From positions 4,216,001-4,280,000 of the forward strand of contig NZ_CP117522.1 of the NCBI RefSeq assembly GCF_031679605.1: a stretch of DNA of 64,000 nt, given 5' to 3'. This document shows positions 1 through 8,757 of the stretch, piece after piece. Source of the DNA: Streptomyces luomodiensis (lineage in GTDB: Bacteria > Actinomycetota > Actinomycetes > Streptomycetales > Streptomycetaceae). The notes below the pieces were generated by a model, which saw nothing but the letters and a program-made list of their open reading frames with translations, was not told where the DNA came from and ran no database searches. The translations under genes and the position numbers were made by a program. The stretch's first letter is position 1. The number at the start of each line of letters is the position of its first letter.

Positions 1-348
1 CGCCTCGGCGACTCCCTCCGCCGTACGGCCGCCCCCGGCGCCGCCCGGCGCACGCTCCAGCGCGTGCACCAAGTCATGTCCGGCCACCGCGACCTGGTCG
101 GCGACCACGAACATCCCCGCGTCCGGCATGGTCCGCGGCGGGGTTCCCGGCTCCTCGAGACGCTGTGCGCGCAGCGACAATTCCCTTGCCAGCGCCAGTC
201 CCGCGGCCGCGGCGCCCGCGCGCAGCCGGGACTGCGGCAGGGCGCGCAGCCGGTCGGCGAGCCGGTCGACGGCGGTCAGAAGCGGGGTCACATCATCCAC
301 GCCCCGAGCGTATGCGCCACCGACGGACTGTTGCCAACGGGCGAACAC
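1..348 (-). CDS. Hypothetical protein, N-terminal part (cut by window edge)
   Basis: The gene reads leftward and leaves the window, so only the first ~116 residues are visible. They contain an Ala/Arg/Leu-rich helical stretch (TAVDRLADRLRALPQSRL) and later GMFVVADQVAVAGHDLV. I see no domain I can name. The start is uncertain: GTG at 346-348 gives a Trp/Gln-containing N-terminus that looks like real protein (FARWQQSVGG), while GTG at 298-300 would shorten it by 16 residues. Neither has a convincing Shine-Dalgarno site. Codon use is normal for the window, and the frame stays open with strong third-position G/C, so it is probably real. Function unknown. Confidence 0.6.
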   Translation of the reverse strand, partial: MFARWQQSVGGAYARGVDDVTPLLTAVDRLADRLRALPQSRLRAGAAAAGLALARELSLRAQRLEEPGTPPRTMPDAGMFVVADQVAVAGHDLVHALERAPGGAGGGRTAEGVAEA

Positions 349-418
349 TCAGGCACGGTGAGCTGAAGGAAACCCGGGCCTGGGCCCGGGACCGGAATGG
401 ACGCGTCCGGAGGCGCCG

Positions 419-649
419 ATGTCCCAAATCTTCTCCGACGAGACTCACCGGAACCTACTCTCCCGCATCCCCCACTGCACAGGCCGTGAAGTCGCCGACT
501 GGCTGCGCACGATCGACGAGGGCCCCGCTTTCTTCCGCTTCGAGGAGAAGGTCAGCTGGCTGCGTGGTGAGCATCAGCTCGCTTACGGTCACGCGAAAGC
601 CATCGTCCACGAACACGACTTGAGGCGCGCGGCACGCAAGCTGCTGTAG
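419..649 (+). CDS. DUF4287-type small protein
   Basis: A 76-residue cytoplasmic protein. The sequence (SQIFSDETHRNLLSRIPHCTG, then REVADWLRTIDEGPAFFRFEEKVSWL and a C-terminal GEHQLAYGHAKAIVHEHDLRR) has the conserved pattern of the DUF4287 family, in which a short helical domain with a GHAxAIV-type motif is found alone or fused to DUF5655. No enzymatic role is established for the family. The ATG at 419 is preceded by GGAGG about five bases upstream, which fixes the start. It is a single-gene unit, followed by a strong hairpin at 717-754 shared with the convergent gene to the right. Confidence 0.75.
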   Translation: MSQIFSDETHRNLLSRIPHCTGREVADWLRTIDEGPAFFRFEEKVSWLRGEHQLAYGHAKAIVHEHDLRRAARKLL

Positions 650-716
650 CCCCTGCCCGGAGGCAGAAGCGTGTATGACAGACCCACCCAACAGGACGGC
701 CCAAGCCGCATAGGAA

Positions 717-754
717 GAAGGGCCCGCGGAGGTCATCGCCTCCGCGGGCCCTTC
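717..754. terminator. Bidirectional hairpin terminator
   Basis: A perfect 16-bp inverted repeat (GAAGGGCCCGCGGAGG / CCTCCGCGGGCCCTTC) around a 6-base loop at 733-738. It lies between the convergent ends of the DUF4287 gene and the Bax-inhibitor-like gene and can serve both. Confidence 0.85.
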
Positions 755-802
755 TACGTGGTGCGTCTACGGGTGCGTCACGCGCTACGCGCCTGACGCG
801 CG

Positions 803-1693
803 CTAGTCCCTGAAGATGGAGATCAGCCGGAGCAGCTCCAGGTAGATCCAGACCAGCGACAGCGTCAGACCGAAGGCGGCCAGCCAGGACTCCTCGCGCG
901 GAGCGCCGTACCGGACGCCGTCCTCCACCTGCTTGAAGTCCATCGCCAGGAACGCCGCGCCGAGCACGACACCGACGAGGCCGAAGACGATGCCGAGGCC
1001 ACCGCTGCGGAAGCCGAGGCCGTCACCGCCACCGAAGGCGGCGAACAGCAGGTTGACCGTCATCAGCAGCAGGAAGCCGATGGCGGCGGCGAGCACAAAG
1101 CGCTGGAACCGTGCGTTCACCCGGATGAGGCGGGTCTTGTACGCGACCAGCACACCGACGAACACGGCCATCGTGCCGAGCACGGCCTGCATCGGGATGC
1201 CGGACCAGCGGTCGTTGTAGACCTGGCTGATGACACCGAGGAAGAGGCCCTCGAAGAGGGCGTAACCGATGATCAGCGCGGGTGAGACCGTGCGCTTGAA
1301 CGACTGGACGAGGCCGAGCACCATCGCCACGAGCGCGGCGCCGAAGCCCACGCCCACCGGAAGCTGCGCGATCCAGGCGACCGCGGCGGCGACGATGACG
1401 GTACCGAGGGTCATACCGGTGCGCATGACGACGTCGTCCATCGTCATGCGGCCGGTCTGCAGCGGGCTCGCCGGCGGCGCGCCGTACATCTGCTGCATCT
1501 GCTCGGGGGTCAGGTTCTGCTGGGCGTCCGCCGCATAGGGGTTCGTGGGCGCCTGCGCGTACGGGTTACCGCCGGCATACGGATTGCCCTGACCGGCGAC
1601 GGGGCTCCCGGCCTGCGGCGCCGCGCCGAAACCGGCGTAGCCGCCGCTGCGGCTGAACCCCCGTCGCGAGAAGACCGGGTTGCTGCTCCTCAT
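803..1693 (-). CDS. Bax inhibitor-1/YccA family membrane protein
   Basis: A 296-residue integral membrane protein. The N-terminal ~75 residues are Gly/Pro/Ala/Asn/Tyr-rich and probably cytoplasmic (repeated NPYA-type units). Seven hydrophobic segments follow, from about residue 95 to the end. This is the Bax inhibitor-1-like (YccA/YbhL) architecture, a family linked to calcium leak and stress survival in other organisms; its role in actinobacteria is not established. I placed the start at ATG 1691-1693 because GGAGGAG lies just upstream; an in-frame start 13 codons earlier has no such site. bldA lies upstream and reads the same way; the shared terminator at 717-754 lies downstream. Confidence 0.85.
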   Translation of the reverse strand: MRSSNPVFSRRGFSRSGGYAGFGAAPQAGSPVAGQGNPYAGGNPYAQAPTNPYAADAQQNLTPEQMQQMYGAPPASPLQTGRMTMDDVVMRTGMTLGTVIVAAAVAWIAQLPVGVGFGAALVAMVLGLVQSFKRTVSPALIIGYALFEGLFLGVISQVYNDRWSGIPMQAVLGTMAVFVGVLVAYKTRLIRVNARFQRFVLAAAIGFLLLMTVNLLFAAFGGGDGLGFRSGGLGIVFGLVGVVLGAAFLAMDFKQVEDGVRYGAPREESWLAAFGLTLSLVWIYLELLRLISIFRD

Positions 1694-1878
1694 CTCACTC
1701 CTCCATGGCCGCCGGGCGCGACCTTGACTCAAGAGTAATGGGTAAGCAAAGAAAGCACCCTAGTGCCCAAGGAGGATCTTTTCACGCAGCGGGGTGCCGC
1801 GCGAGGCCCCTGCGGGCCCCGCGTACGCACAGTGGGCGACCATTCCCACACGCTGAGTGCGCCCACGGGATCTGGAGG

Positions 1879-1960
1879 TGCCCGGAACCGGACTTGAACC
1901 GGTACGCCCGCGAGGGCAGCGAGGTTTAAGCTCGCCGTGTCTGCATTCCACCATCCGGGC
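1879..1960 (-). tRNA. bldA: tRNA-Leu (anticodon UAA), bldA
   Basis: On the minus strand this folds as a class II tRNA: a 7-bp acceptor stem (GCCCGGA / TCCGGGC, discriminator A), a five-pair anticodon stem GCGAG/CTCGC closing the loop CTTAAAC with anticodon TAA at 1926-1928, a leucine-type long variable arm (TGCCC/GGGCG) and a T arm (ACCGG/CCGGT). CCA is not encoded. A leucine tRNA reading UUA is the bldA tRNA of Streptomyces, which limits translation of rare TTA-containing genes for aerial growth and antibiotic production. That developmental role is known from other Streptomyces and is inferred here from the anticodon. Confidence 0.93.
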
Positions 1961-2365
1961 CCAGCGGGTCCCCCTGAGCCGTACGGAGCGCATACGGCCC
2001 TCCCCTGGAAGAGAGCAGCACGAGCCTATCCGGGGACATGCCCCCGCACAGTGAATCCGCAGACCGAGGTTGTCTTATTTTATTGGCAACTGAGGGTGCA
2101 TCAGCATCGGGGCGGGGTACCCGGCGACGCCGGCGGCCATTGGACCTGCCGATATGCCCTGAACCCCCATTAACTGCGGATTGACGCAATCTCGTCGTCC
2201 CGTCCGGGGGTTCGTCTCCTACTCAAGGAGGACTCCGTCTCCGCCGCCTACATCGCGAGGCCCCCCGCAGAACCGGAGCACGGGGTGATCCCCCCGCCCC
2301 TCCCAACCGGAACCATGGAGTGTCGCCCCGCCCACTCCCGTAGAGCACGACAGGAGCCATCCACC
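1961..2365. other. Intergenic region between bldA and the ABC exporter
   Basis: About 400 bases with no gene I can support. It must carry the bldA promoter (minus strand) and the promoter of the ABC operon (plus strand). The only marked compositional feature is an A+T-rich patch at 2068-2092; read on the minus strand it begins TTGCCA, a possible -35 element facing bldA, but I see no convincing -10 partner. Just before the ABC gene, AGGAG at 2352-2356 is its ribosome-binding site. Confidence 0.4.
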
Positions 2366-3148
2366 GTGACCACGACCCCCTACGGCGTTGACACCGCCCT
2401 CCGCGCCACCGCGGCGGCCGCCCGCGCCACGGACCTCTGCAAGGTCTACGGCGCGGGCGAGACCCAGGTGAACGCCCTGGACTCCGTCTCCGTCGAGTTC
2501 CACCAGGCCGAGTTCACCGCGATCATGGGCCCCTCCGGCTCCGGCAAGTCGACGCTGATGCACTGCATGGCGGGCCTCGACACGGTCTCCAGCGGCTCGG
2601 CCCGGATCGGCGACGTCGAACTCACCACGCTCAAGGACAAGAAGCTCACCCAGCTGCGCCGCGACAAGATCGGCTTCATCTTCCAGGCGTTCAACCTGCT
2701 GCCGACGCTGAACGCGCTGGAGAACATCACCCTTCCGATGGACATCGCGGGCCGTAAGGCCGACCAGGCGTGGCTGGACCAGGTCGTGGCCACGGTCGGT
2801 CTGGCCGGGCGGCTCAAGCACCGCCCCAGCCAGCTGTCGGGTGGTCAGCAGCAGCGCGTCGCCGTGGCCCGCGCCCTGGCCGGCCAGCCGGAGATCATCT
2901 TCGCCGACGAGCCGACCGGCAACCTGGACTCCCGCTCCGGCGCGGAGGTCCTGGGCTTCCTCCGCAACTCGGTGCGCGAAATGGGCCAGACGATCGTGAT
3001 GGTGACCCACGACCCGGTCGCCGCCTCCTACTCCGACCGGGTGGTCTTCCTCGCCGACGGCCGGATCGTGGACGAGCTGCGCAACCCCACCGCCGACTCG
3101 GTCCTGGACCGCATGAAGCGCTTTGACGCCAAGGGCCGCACGAGCTGA
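2366..3148 (+). CDS. ABC transporter ATP-binding protein (MacB/LolD type)
   Basis: A 260-residue cytoplasmic ATPase that drives the neighbouring FtsX-type permease. Visible motifs: Walker A GPSGSGKST, Q-loop in IFQAFNLL, ABC signature LSGGQQQRVAVARAL, Walker B EIIFADEPTGNLD, and the switch histidine in VTHD. The ADEPTGNLDS form is typical of the MacB/LolD/FtsE class, which exports or extracts peptides and lipids rather than importing nutrients. The start is GTG 2366-2368, nine bases after AGGAG; the longer in-frame ATG at 2285 lacks a ribosome-binding site. The permease gene begins 70 bp downstream, so the two form one transport unit. The substrate cannot be deduced. Confidence 0.9.
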   Translation: MTTTPYGVDTALRATAAAARATDLCKVYGAGETQVNALDSVSVEFHQAEFTAIMGPSGSGKSTLMHCMAGLDTVSSGSARIGDVELTTLKDKKLTQLRRDKIGFIFQAFNLLPTLNALENITLPMDIAGRKADQAWLDQVVATVGLAGRLKHRPSQLSGGQQQRVAVARALAGQPEIIFADEPTGNLDSRSGAEVLGFLRNSVREMGQTIVMVTHDPVAASYSDRVVFLADGRIVDELRNPTADSVLDRMKRFDAKGRTS

Positions 3149-3218
3149 CGCGGGGCGCGCGCCCGCCGCCGCACGCCGCCTCGCACCGCCCCTCCCCACC
3201 CTTCAGGACTGACACCCC

Positions 3219-5762
3219 ATGCTCCGTACCGCCTTGCGCAACGTGCTCGCGCACAAGGCCCGGCTGCTGATGACCGTGCTCGCCGTCATGCTCGGCGTGG
3301 CCTTCGTCTCCGGCACCCTGGTTTTCACCAACACCATCTCCGACGCCTATCAGAAGAGCTCCGAGAAGGGGTTCGAGGGCGTCGACGTCGCCATCACCCC
3401 CGACGGGGACCAGGACGACTCGGCCAACCCCGGCGAACCGCCCCGGCTGAGCCAGCAGGTGCTCGACAAGGCGGCCAAGGTGCCCGGCGCCGCCGGTGTC
3501 CACGGTGTGGTGACCGGCTACGCCGCCCTGTCCGACAAGGACGGCGACCTGCTCGGCAACGGCTTCTCCAACCTCGGCGGCAACTACTACCCGGGAGCCG
3601 ACGGCAAGGACTCCCGGTACACGCTGACCGAGGGCCGCGCCCCCCAGAACGCGGGCGAGGTCGCGCTCGACTCCAAGTCCGCCGAGCGCGGCCACTACAA
3701 GGCCGGGGACTCCATCCGGGTGTCGGTCGACGGCCCGGTGCGCACCGAGAAGATCGTCGGCGTCTTCACCACCGACGACGGCAATGTGACGGCCGGCGGC
3801 ACCCTGGCGCTGTTCGACACCGCCACCGCCCAGAAGCTGTTCGCCAAGCCCGGACAGTACGACGAGATCGACGTGAAGGCCGCCGCGGGGACCTCGCAGG
3901 CCGAGCTGAAGTCCGCGGTCGACAAGATCCTGCCCGCGCAGGCCAAGTCCGCCACCGGTCAGAAGCTCGCCGATGACCAGGCCGAGGCGATCAAGCAGCA
4001 GATGAGCAACATGCAGACCGCGCTGCTGGTGTTCGCCGGGATCGCGCTGTTCGTCGGCATCTTCATCATCGCCAACACCTTCTCCATGCTGGTCGCCCAG
4101 CGCACCAAGGAGCTCGCCCTGCTGCGCGCGGTGGGCGCGACCCGCCGTCAGGTGACCCGCTCGGTGCTGATCGAGGCCACCGTCGTGGGCGCCGTCGCGG
4201 CCGTGGTGGGCCTGGCCGCCGGTATCGGCATCGGCGCCGGGCTGCGCTCGCTGCTCAACTCCACCGGGGCCGTCGTCCCGGACGGCCCGCTGGTCGTCCA
4301 GCCGACCACCGTGCTGGTCTCGTTGCTCGTGGGCGTCGTGGTGACCGTGCTCTCCGCCTGGCTGCCGGGCCGCCGCGCCGCCAAGATCCCGCCGATCGCC
4401 GCGATGAACAGTGTGCACGCCACGCCGACCACCCGCGGTCTGGTGGTCCGCAACACCATCGGCGCGATCCTCGCCGCGGGCGGTGCCGCGCTGGTACTGG
4501 CCGGTGCGGGCATGGGCGGCGACGGCAAGGGCCCGATGGGCTTCGGCGCGGTCGTCCTGGTGATCGGCGTCTTCGTCCTCACCCCGCTGCTGTCCCGGCC
4601 GCTGATCGCGGCCTCGGCCCCGGTGCTGCGGCTGTTCGGGATGTCCGGCAAGCTCGCCCGGCAGAACGCGGTGCGCAACCCGCGCCGTACCGCCGCCACC
4701 GCCTCCGCGCTGATGGTCGGCCTCACCCTGATCACCGGCATGACGGTGATCGCGGGCAGCCTCCAGCAGGGCATCAACAAGATGGCCGCCGACGGCCTGA
4801 AGTCCGACTTCGTCGTCAGCATGGGCGGCGCCGACGGCTCGCGGCCGCTGTCGCCCGAGGTGGCCAGGAACCTGGGCAAGCTGCCCGAGGTCACCGCGAT
4901 CAGCCCGCTGCGCGCCTCTGCGGCCCGGGTCGGCGGCGACTCCGACTCCCTGACCGGTGTCGACCCCAAGGCCATCAAGGACCTGGTCAACGTGGACTTC
5001 ACCGAGGGCTCGTTCTCCGCGCTCGGTGGCACCAAGGTCGTCATCGACAGCAAGACCGCCGACAGGCACCACTGGAAGCTCGGCTCCACCGTCCCGGTCA
5101 CCTACGAGGACGGCAGCGCCGGCCGGCTGACCGTGGGCGGTGTGTACGAGGGCAACCAGATGATCCGCGGTGTCATGGTCGACTACGCCACGGTCACCCC
5201 GCACATGTCCACCGTCGCCGACTTCCAGGTGATGCTGCGGACCAAGGGCGGCGCGACGCAGGCCAACAAGGACCTGCTGGAGAAGAGTCTCGGCGACAAC
5301 CCGGCGATCAAGGTGCAGGACAAGAAGGACATCTCCGACGGGATCGCCCAGGTCTTCACCCTGATGCTGAACATGCTCTACGGGCTGCTCGCCATGGCCG
5401 TGATCGTCGCGGTGCTCGGCGTCATCAACACCCTGGCGATGTCGGTCTTCGAGCGGTCCCAGGAGATCGGCATGCTGCGGGCGATCGGCCTGGACCGGCG
5501 CGGCGTCAAGCGGATGGTGCGGCTGGAGTCGCTGGTCATCTCGCTCTTCGGCGGTGTGCTCGGCCTCGGCCTCGGCGTCTTCTTCGGCTGGGCGGTCGGT
5601 GAGCTGGTCTCCAACGCCCTGCCGACCTATGAGCTGGTGCTGCCGTGGGGCCGGATGGGCCTGTTCCTGGTGATGGCCGCCTTCGTGGGCGTGATCGCGG
5701 CGCTGTGGCCGGCCCGGCGGGCCGCCAAGCTCAACATGCTGGCCGCCATCAAGGCCGAGTAG
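3219..5762 (+). CDS. ABC transporter permease, FtsX/MacB type
   Basis: An 847-residue membrane permease that pairs with the ATPase just upstream. Layout: one transmembrane helix near residues 15-35; an extracellular periplasmic-core-like domain to about 265; three helices (about 268-390) forming the first FtsX core; a fourth membrane stretch around 415-455 joining the halves; a second helix and extracellular domain (about 490-710); and a final FtsX core of three helices to the C-terminus. The sequence RTKELALLRAVGATRRQV and its counterpart RSQEIGMLRAIGLDRRGV are the coupling segments that contact the ATPase. A duplicated FtsX layout of this size is usual for actinobacterial exporters. The ligand is unknown. 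Confidence 0.9.
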   Translation: MLRTALRNVLAHKARLLMTVLAVMLGVAFVSGTLVFTNTISDAYQKSSEKGFEGVDVAITPDGDQDDSANPGEPPRLSQQVLDKAAKVPGAAGVHGVVTGYAALSDKDGDLLGNGFSNLGGNYYPGADGKDSRYTLTEGRAPQNAGEVALDSKSAERGHYKAGDSIRVSVDGPVRTEKIVGVFTTDDGNVTAGGTLALFDTATAQKLFAKPGQYDEIDVKAAAGTSQAELKSAVDKILPAQAKSATGQKLADDQAEAIKQQMSNMQTALLVFAGIALFVGIFIIANTFSMLVAQRTKELALLRAVGATRRQVTRSVLIEATVVGAVAAVVGLAAGIGIGAGLRSLLNSTGAVVPDGPLVVQPTTVLVSLLVGVVVTVLSAWLPGRRAAKIPPIAAMNSVHATPTTRGLVVRNTIGAILAAGGAALVLAGAGMGGDGKGPMGFGAVVLVIGVFVLTPLLSRPLIAASAPVLRLFGMSGKLARQNAVRNPRRTAATASALMVGLTLITGMTVIAGSLQQGINKMAADGLKSDFVVSMGGADGSRPLSPEVARNLGKLPEVTAISPLRASAARVGGDSDSLTGVDPKAIKDLVNVDFTEGSFSALGGTKVVIDSKTADRHHWKLGSTVPVTYEDGSAGRLTVGGVYEGNQMIRGVMVDYATVTPHMSTVADFQVMLRTKGGATQANKDLLEKSLGDNPAIKVQDKKDISDGIAQVFTLMLNMLYGLLAMAVIVAVLGVINTLAMSVFERSQEIGMLRAIGLDRRGVKRMVRLESLVISLFGGVLGLGLGVFFGWAVGELVSNALPTYELVLPWGRMGLFLVMAAFVGVIAALWPARRAAKLNMLAAIKAE

Positions 5763-5782
5763 CGGCGAGCCGGACCGGGGAG

Positions 5783-5819
5783 CGTCCCCGTCCGCCCCTC
5801 TCCGGGGCGGGCGGGGACG
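5783..5819. terminator. Hairpin between convergent permease and cfa genes
   Basis: A 16-bp inverted repeat (CGTCCCCGTCCGCCCC against GGGGCGGGCGGGGACG, one G-T type mismatch) with a 5-base loop. It lies between the two convergent stop codons. Confidence 0.75.
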
Positions 5820-5827
5820 TCCGCGTT

Positions 5828-7159
5828 TCAGCCGCTCTCAGCCGCTCGGCCGCGCCAGTCGCGGGTGCGCAGCGGAAGCCCCGAGGCGCCGCTCTCGGGG
5901 GTGCGGACGGCGAGGATCTGGTTGACTCCGATCCGGTTGCGTTCGAAGGAGAGGGCGGAGGCGGCCATGTAGAGCCGCCAGACCCGGGCCCGCCCCGGGG
6001 AGGTCAGCCGCACGGCCCGCGCCCAGGACCGCTCCAGGTTGGCGACCCAGCCGCGCAGCGTGAGCGCGTAGTGCTCGCGGATGGCCTCCACGTCGCGCAC
6101 CTCGAAGCCCGCCTCCTCCAGCTGGGTGACGGTCCGGCCGACCGGCGCGAGTTCACCGTCGGGGAAGACGTAGCGGTCGATGAACTCGTCCACCTGGTAC
6201 GCCTCTTCGTCCGGCTGGGGGCGCCGGGCGATCTGGTGGTTCAGCAGCCGCCCGCCGGGCCTGAGCAGCCGGTGCAGGATCGCGGTGTACTCCGCGTAGC
6301 GCACGGCGCCCACGTGCTCGGCCATGCCGATCGAGGAGATGGCGTCGTAGGGGCCGTCCGGGACCTCGCGGTAGTCCTGGACCCGGATCTCCACCTGGCC
6401 GGTGAGCCCGGCGTCCGCGACGCGCTTACGGGCGTACGCCGCCTGCTCCTCGGAGAGCGTGACGCCGACGGCGCTCACCCCGTACTCGCGCGCCGCGTGC
6501 AGCACCATCGAGCCCCAGCCGCACCCCACGTCCAGCAGCCGCTGGCCGGGCCGCAGGGCGAGCTTGCGGCAGACCAGGTCGAGCTTGGCCCGCTGGGCCT
6601 CCTCGAGCGTGCCGTCGGCGCTGTCCCAGTAGGCGCAGGAGTAGACCATCGACGGGCCGAGCACCAGCTCGTAGAAGTCGTTGCCGACGTCGTAGTGGTG
6701 GCTGATGGCCTTTTTGTCGCGGCGCAGGGTGTGCAGCGGGCCGTGGGAGGTCCGGGCCTCCTCGCGGGGCGGCGGCGGGGGCAGCCCCGGCCCGGCGAGC
6801 GCGAGCAGCTCCCGGGCGGCGGCGCGCAGCGCGGGGTCGCGCAGCGCCTGGAGAGCGGTGCGGAGCCGGGACCGCGGCTGGGCGGCGGGGTCGCGCTCCC
6901 AGATCAATCCGGCCAGCCGGTCCAGGGCGTCGTACAGATCGCCCTCGACATCGATGTCTCCGGCGACCCAGGCGCGGGCCAGGCCCAGCTCGCCCGGCCG
7001 CCACAGCAGCCGGCGCAGCGCCCGGCGCCGCCGGACCACCAGGGTGGGAGCGCCGGGCGGACCGGTCTCGCTGTGGTCCCAGGCCCGGATGCGGATGGGG
7101 AGGGGGGCTCCCAGCACCTCCTCGGCCAGGGTGACGATCCGCCCAGCGGCGTCGGCCAT
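5828..7159 (-). CDS. cfa: Cyclopropane-fatty-acyl-phospholipid synthase family methyltransferase
   Basis: A 443-residue cytoplasmic, probably membrane-associated enzyme that uses S-adenosylmethionine to modify unsaturated acyl chains of phospholipids. An N-terminal lipid-binding-like region (about 1-150) is followed by the methyltransferase fold: HHYDVGNDFYELVLG, the SAM-binding glycine motif LLDVGCGWGSM, then ISSIGMAEHVG and the family's HYALTLRGWVANLE near the C-terminus. These are characteristic of the Cfa/CmaA family. The start is ATG 7157-7159 with GGAGG seven bases upstream; a longer frame starting 12 codons earlier has no such site. Some family members methylate rather than cyclopropanate, so the exact product is open. 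Confidence 0.88.
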   Translation of the reverse strand: MADAAGRIVTLAEEVLGAPLPIRIRAWDHSETGPPGAPTLVVRRRRALRRLLWRPGELGLARAWVAGDIDVEGDLYDALDRLAGLIWERDPAAQPRSRLRTALQALRDPALRAAARELLALAGPGLPPPPPREEARTSHGPLHTLRRDKKAISHHYDVGNDFYELVLGPSMVYSCAYWDSADGTLEEAQRAKLDLVCRKLALRPGQRLLDVGCGWGSMVLHAAREYGVSAVGVTLSEEQAAYARKRVADAGLTGQVEIRVQDYREVPDGPYDAISSIGMAEHVGAVRYAEYTAILHRLLRPGGRLLNHQIARRPQPDEEAYQVDEFIDRYVFPDGELAPVGRTVTQLEEAGFEVRDVEAIREHYALTLRGWVANLERSWARAVRLTSPGRARVWRLYMAASALSFERNRIGVNQILAVRTPESGASGLPLRTRDWRGRAAESG

Positions 7160-7296
7160 GTCGCACCTCCGTGATGGCGAGTCAAGAAGATTCACTCACC
7201 ACGTAAACACCATGGAACCCGCCGTACAGTCCCGCCGACACGTTTGGATACGGCAAAACAGCGTCAAAAAGCCGGATCGGCGGAGGGCATGCGCAA

Positions 7297-7373
7297 GGGC
7301 GTCCGCCCCACGGATGGCGGACGCCCTCGGCGTCGGTCGTGCTGGGCCGGCCCCCCTCGTGCTGGTCCGGCCC
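7297..7373 (-). terminator. Two hairpins downstream of ndh
   Basis: Two inverted repeats lie within 85 bases past the ndh stop codon: GGGCCGG/CCGGCCC at 7344-7373, and the more stable 11-bp GGGCGTCCGCC/GGCGGACGCCC at 7297-7326 with an 8-base loop. Together they probably end the ndh transcript. Confidence 0.6.
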
Positions 7374-7380
7374 TTTGAGG

Positions 7381-8757
7381 TCAGGACGCCTTGGCCTTCT
7401 CGGCCGGGGCCGGCTTGGCAGCGGCGGCGGCGCTGACCGGGGAGGCGGCCTCGTAGAACTCCTCGCGGGGGTTCTCGATGGCGCCGAGCGAGACGACCTC
7501 GCGCTTGAGGAACATCCCCAGCGTCCAGTCGGCGAGCACCCGGATCTTGCGGTTGAAGGTCGGCATGGCCATGCCGTGGTAGCCACGGTGCATGTACCAG
7601 GCGAGGCGGCCCTTCAGCTTGATCTTCATCTTGCCGAAGACGATCATCGCGACGCCCTTGTGCAGGCCCAGGCCCGCGACGGCGCCCTTGTTGGCGTGCT
7701 TGTACTCCTTCTGCGGGAAGCCCCGCATACCGGAGACGACGTTGTCACCGAGGACCTTGGCCTGACGCAGCGCGTGCTGGGCGTTCGGCGGGCACCAGGC
7801 GCCCTCGCCGACGGCGAGGTCCGGGACCTGGGCGTTGTCACCGGCGGCCCAGATGTAGTCGCTGCCCTGGACCTGGAGGGTCGGGGCGGTGTCCACGTGG
7901 CCGCGCGGGCCGAGCGGGAGGCCGAACCGGGCCAGCGCCGGGTTGGGCTTGACGCCGGCGGTCCACACGATGGTGTTGGAGTCGACCTCGAGTCCGTTCT
8001 TGAGGACGACGTGGCCGTCGACGCAGGAGTCCATGGAGGTCTGGAGGTAGACCTCGACACCGCGCTTCTTGAGGTGCTCCAGACCCCACTGGCCGAGCTT
8101 CGGGCCGACCTCGGGGAGGATCTTGTCGGCGGCGTCGACGAGGATGAAGCGCATGTCCTCGCGCTTCACGTTCGGGTAGTACTTGGCCGCGTCGCGGGCC
8201 ATGTCCTCGACCTCGCCGATGGTCTCCGCGCCGGCGAAGCCACCGCCGACGAAGACGAAGGTGAGCGCCTTGCGGCGGATCTCCTCGTCCGTGGTGGAGT
8301 CGGCCTTGTCGAGCTGCTCGAGGACGTGGTTGCGCAGGCCGATGGCCTCCTCTATGCCCTTCATACCGATGCCGTTCTCCGCGAGACCGGGGATCGGGAA
8401 GGTGCGGGAGACCGCGCCGAGCGCGACGACCAGGTAGTCGAAGGGCAGCTCGTACGTCTCGCCGACGAGCGGCTGGATGACGGCGACCTTGCGGTCCTGG
8501 TCGATGGTCGACACGCGGCCGGTGAGGACCTCCGCCTTGGGGAGCACGCGCCGCAGCGGAACCACGACGTGGCGCGGGGAGATGCTGCCGGCCGCAGCTT
8601 CGGGGAGGAAGGGCTGGTACGTCATGTACGAGCGGGGGTCGACGACCGTGACGGTCGCCTCGCCGTACCGCATCTTCTTGAGGATGCGGCGCGCCGCGTA
8701 CAGGCCTACGTACCCACCGCCTACAACGAGGATCCTGGGACGCTCCGTGGTGCTCAT
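7381..8757 (-). CDS. ndh: Type II NADH dehydrogenase
   Basis: A 458-residue single-subunit, non-proton-pumping NADH:quinone oxidoreductase at the inner face of the membrane. The N-terminal FAD-binding Rossmann motif is ILVVGGGYVGLYAARRI, and the second (NADH) motif is FVFVGGGFAGAETIGEVED. The quinone-site region and the family motif YIWAAGDNAQVP are present, and the C-terminus has the amphipathic membrane-anchoring stretch. The C-terminal ~25 residues are an Ala/Pro/Lys tail. The start is ATG 8755-8757 (MSTTERPRILVVGGG); an in-frame GTG six codons upstream is possible, and neither has a strong ribosome-binding site. A Rex-like operator lies ~300 bases upstream, consistent with control by the NADH/NAD+ ratio. 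Confidence 0.92.
   Translation of the reverse strand: MSTTERPRILVVGGGYVGLYAARRILKKMRYGEATVTVVDPRSYMTYQPFLPEAAAGSISPRHVVVPLRRVLPKAEVLTGRVSTIDQDRKVAVIQPLVGETYELPFDYLVVALGAVSRTFPIPGLAENGIGMKGIEEAIGLRNHVLEQLDKADSTTDEEIRRKALTFVFVGGGFAGAETIGEVEDMARDAAKYYPNVKREDMRFILVDAADKILPEVGPKLGQWGLEHLKKRGVEVYLQTSMDSCVDGHVVLKNGLEVDSNTIVWTAGVKPNPALARFGLPLGPRGHVDTAPTLQVQGSDYIWAAGDNAQVPDLAVGEGAWCPPNAQHALRQAKVLGDNVVSGMRGFPQKEYKHANKGAVAGLGLHKGVAMIVFGKMKIKLKGRLAWYMHRGYHGMAMPTFNRKIRVLADWTLGMFLKREVVSLGAIENPREEFYEAASPVSAAAAAKPAPAEKAKAS

Noticed and set aside
2895..5204. A 769-codon minus-strand frame antisense to the ABC permease
   Set aside because: Shadow of the permease caused by third-position G/C; the permease reading has all family motifs.
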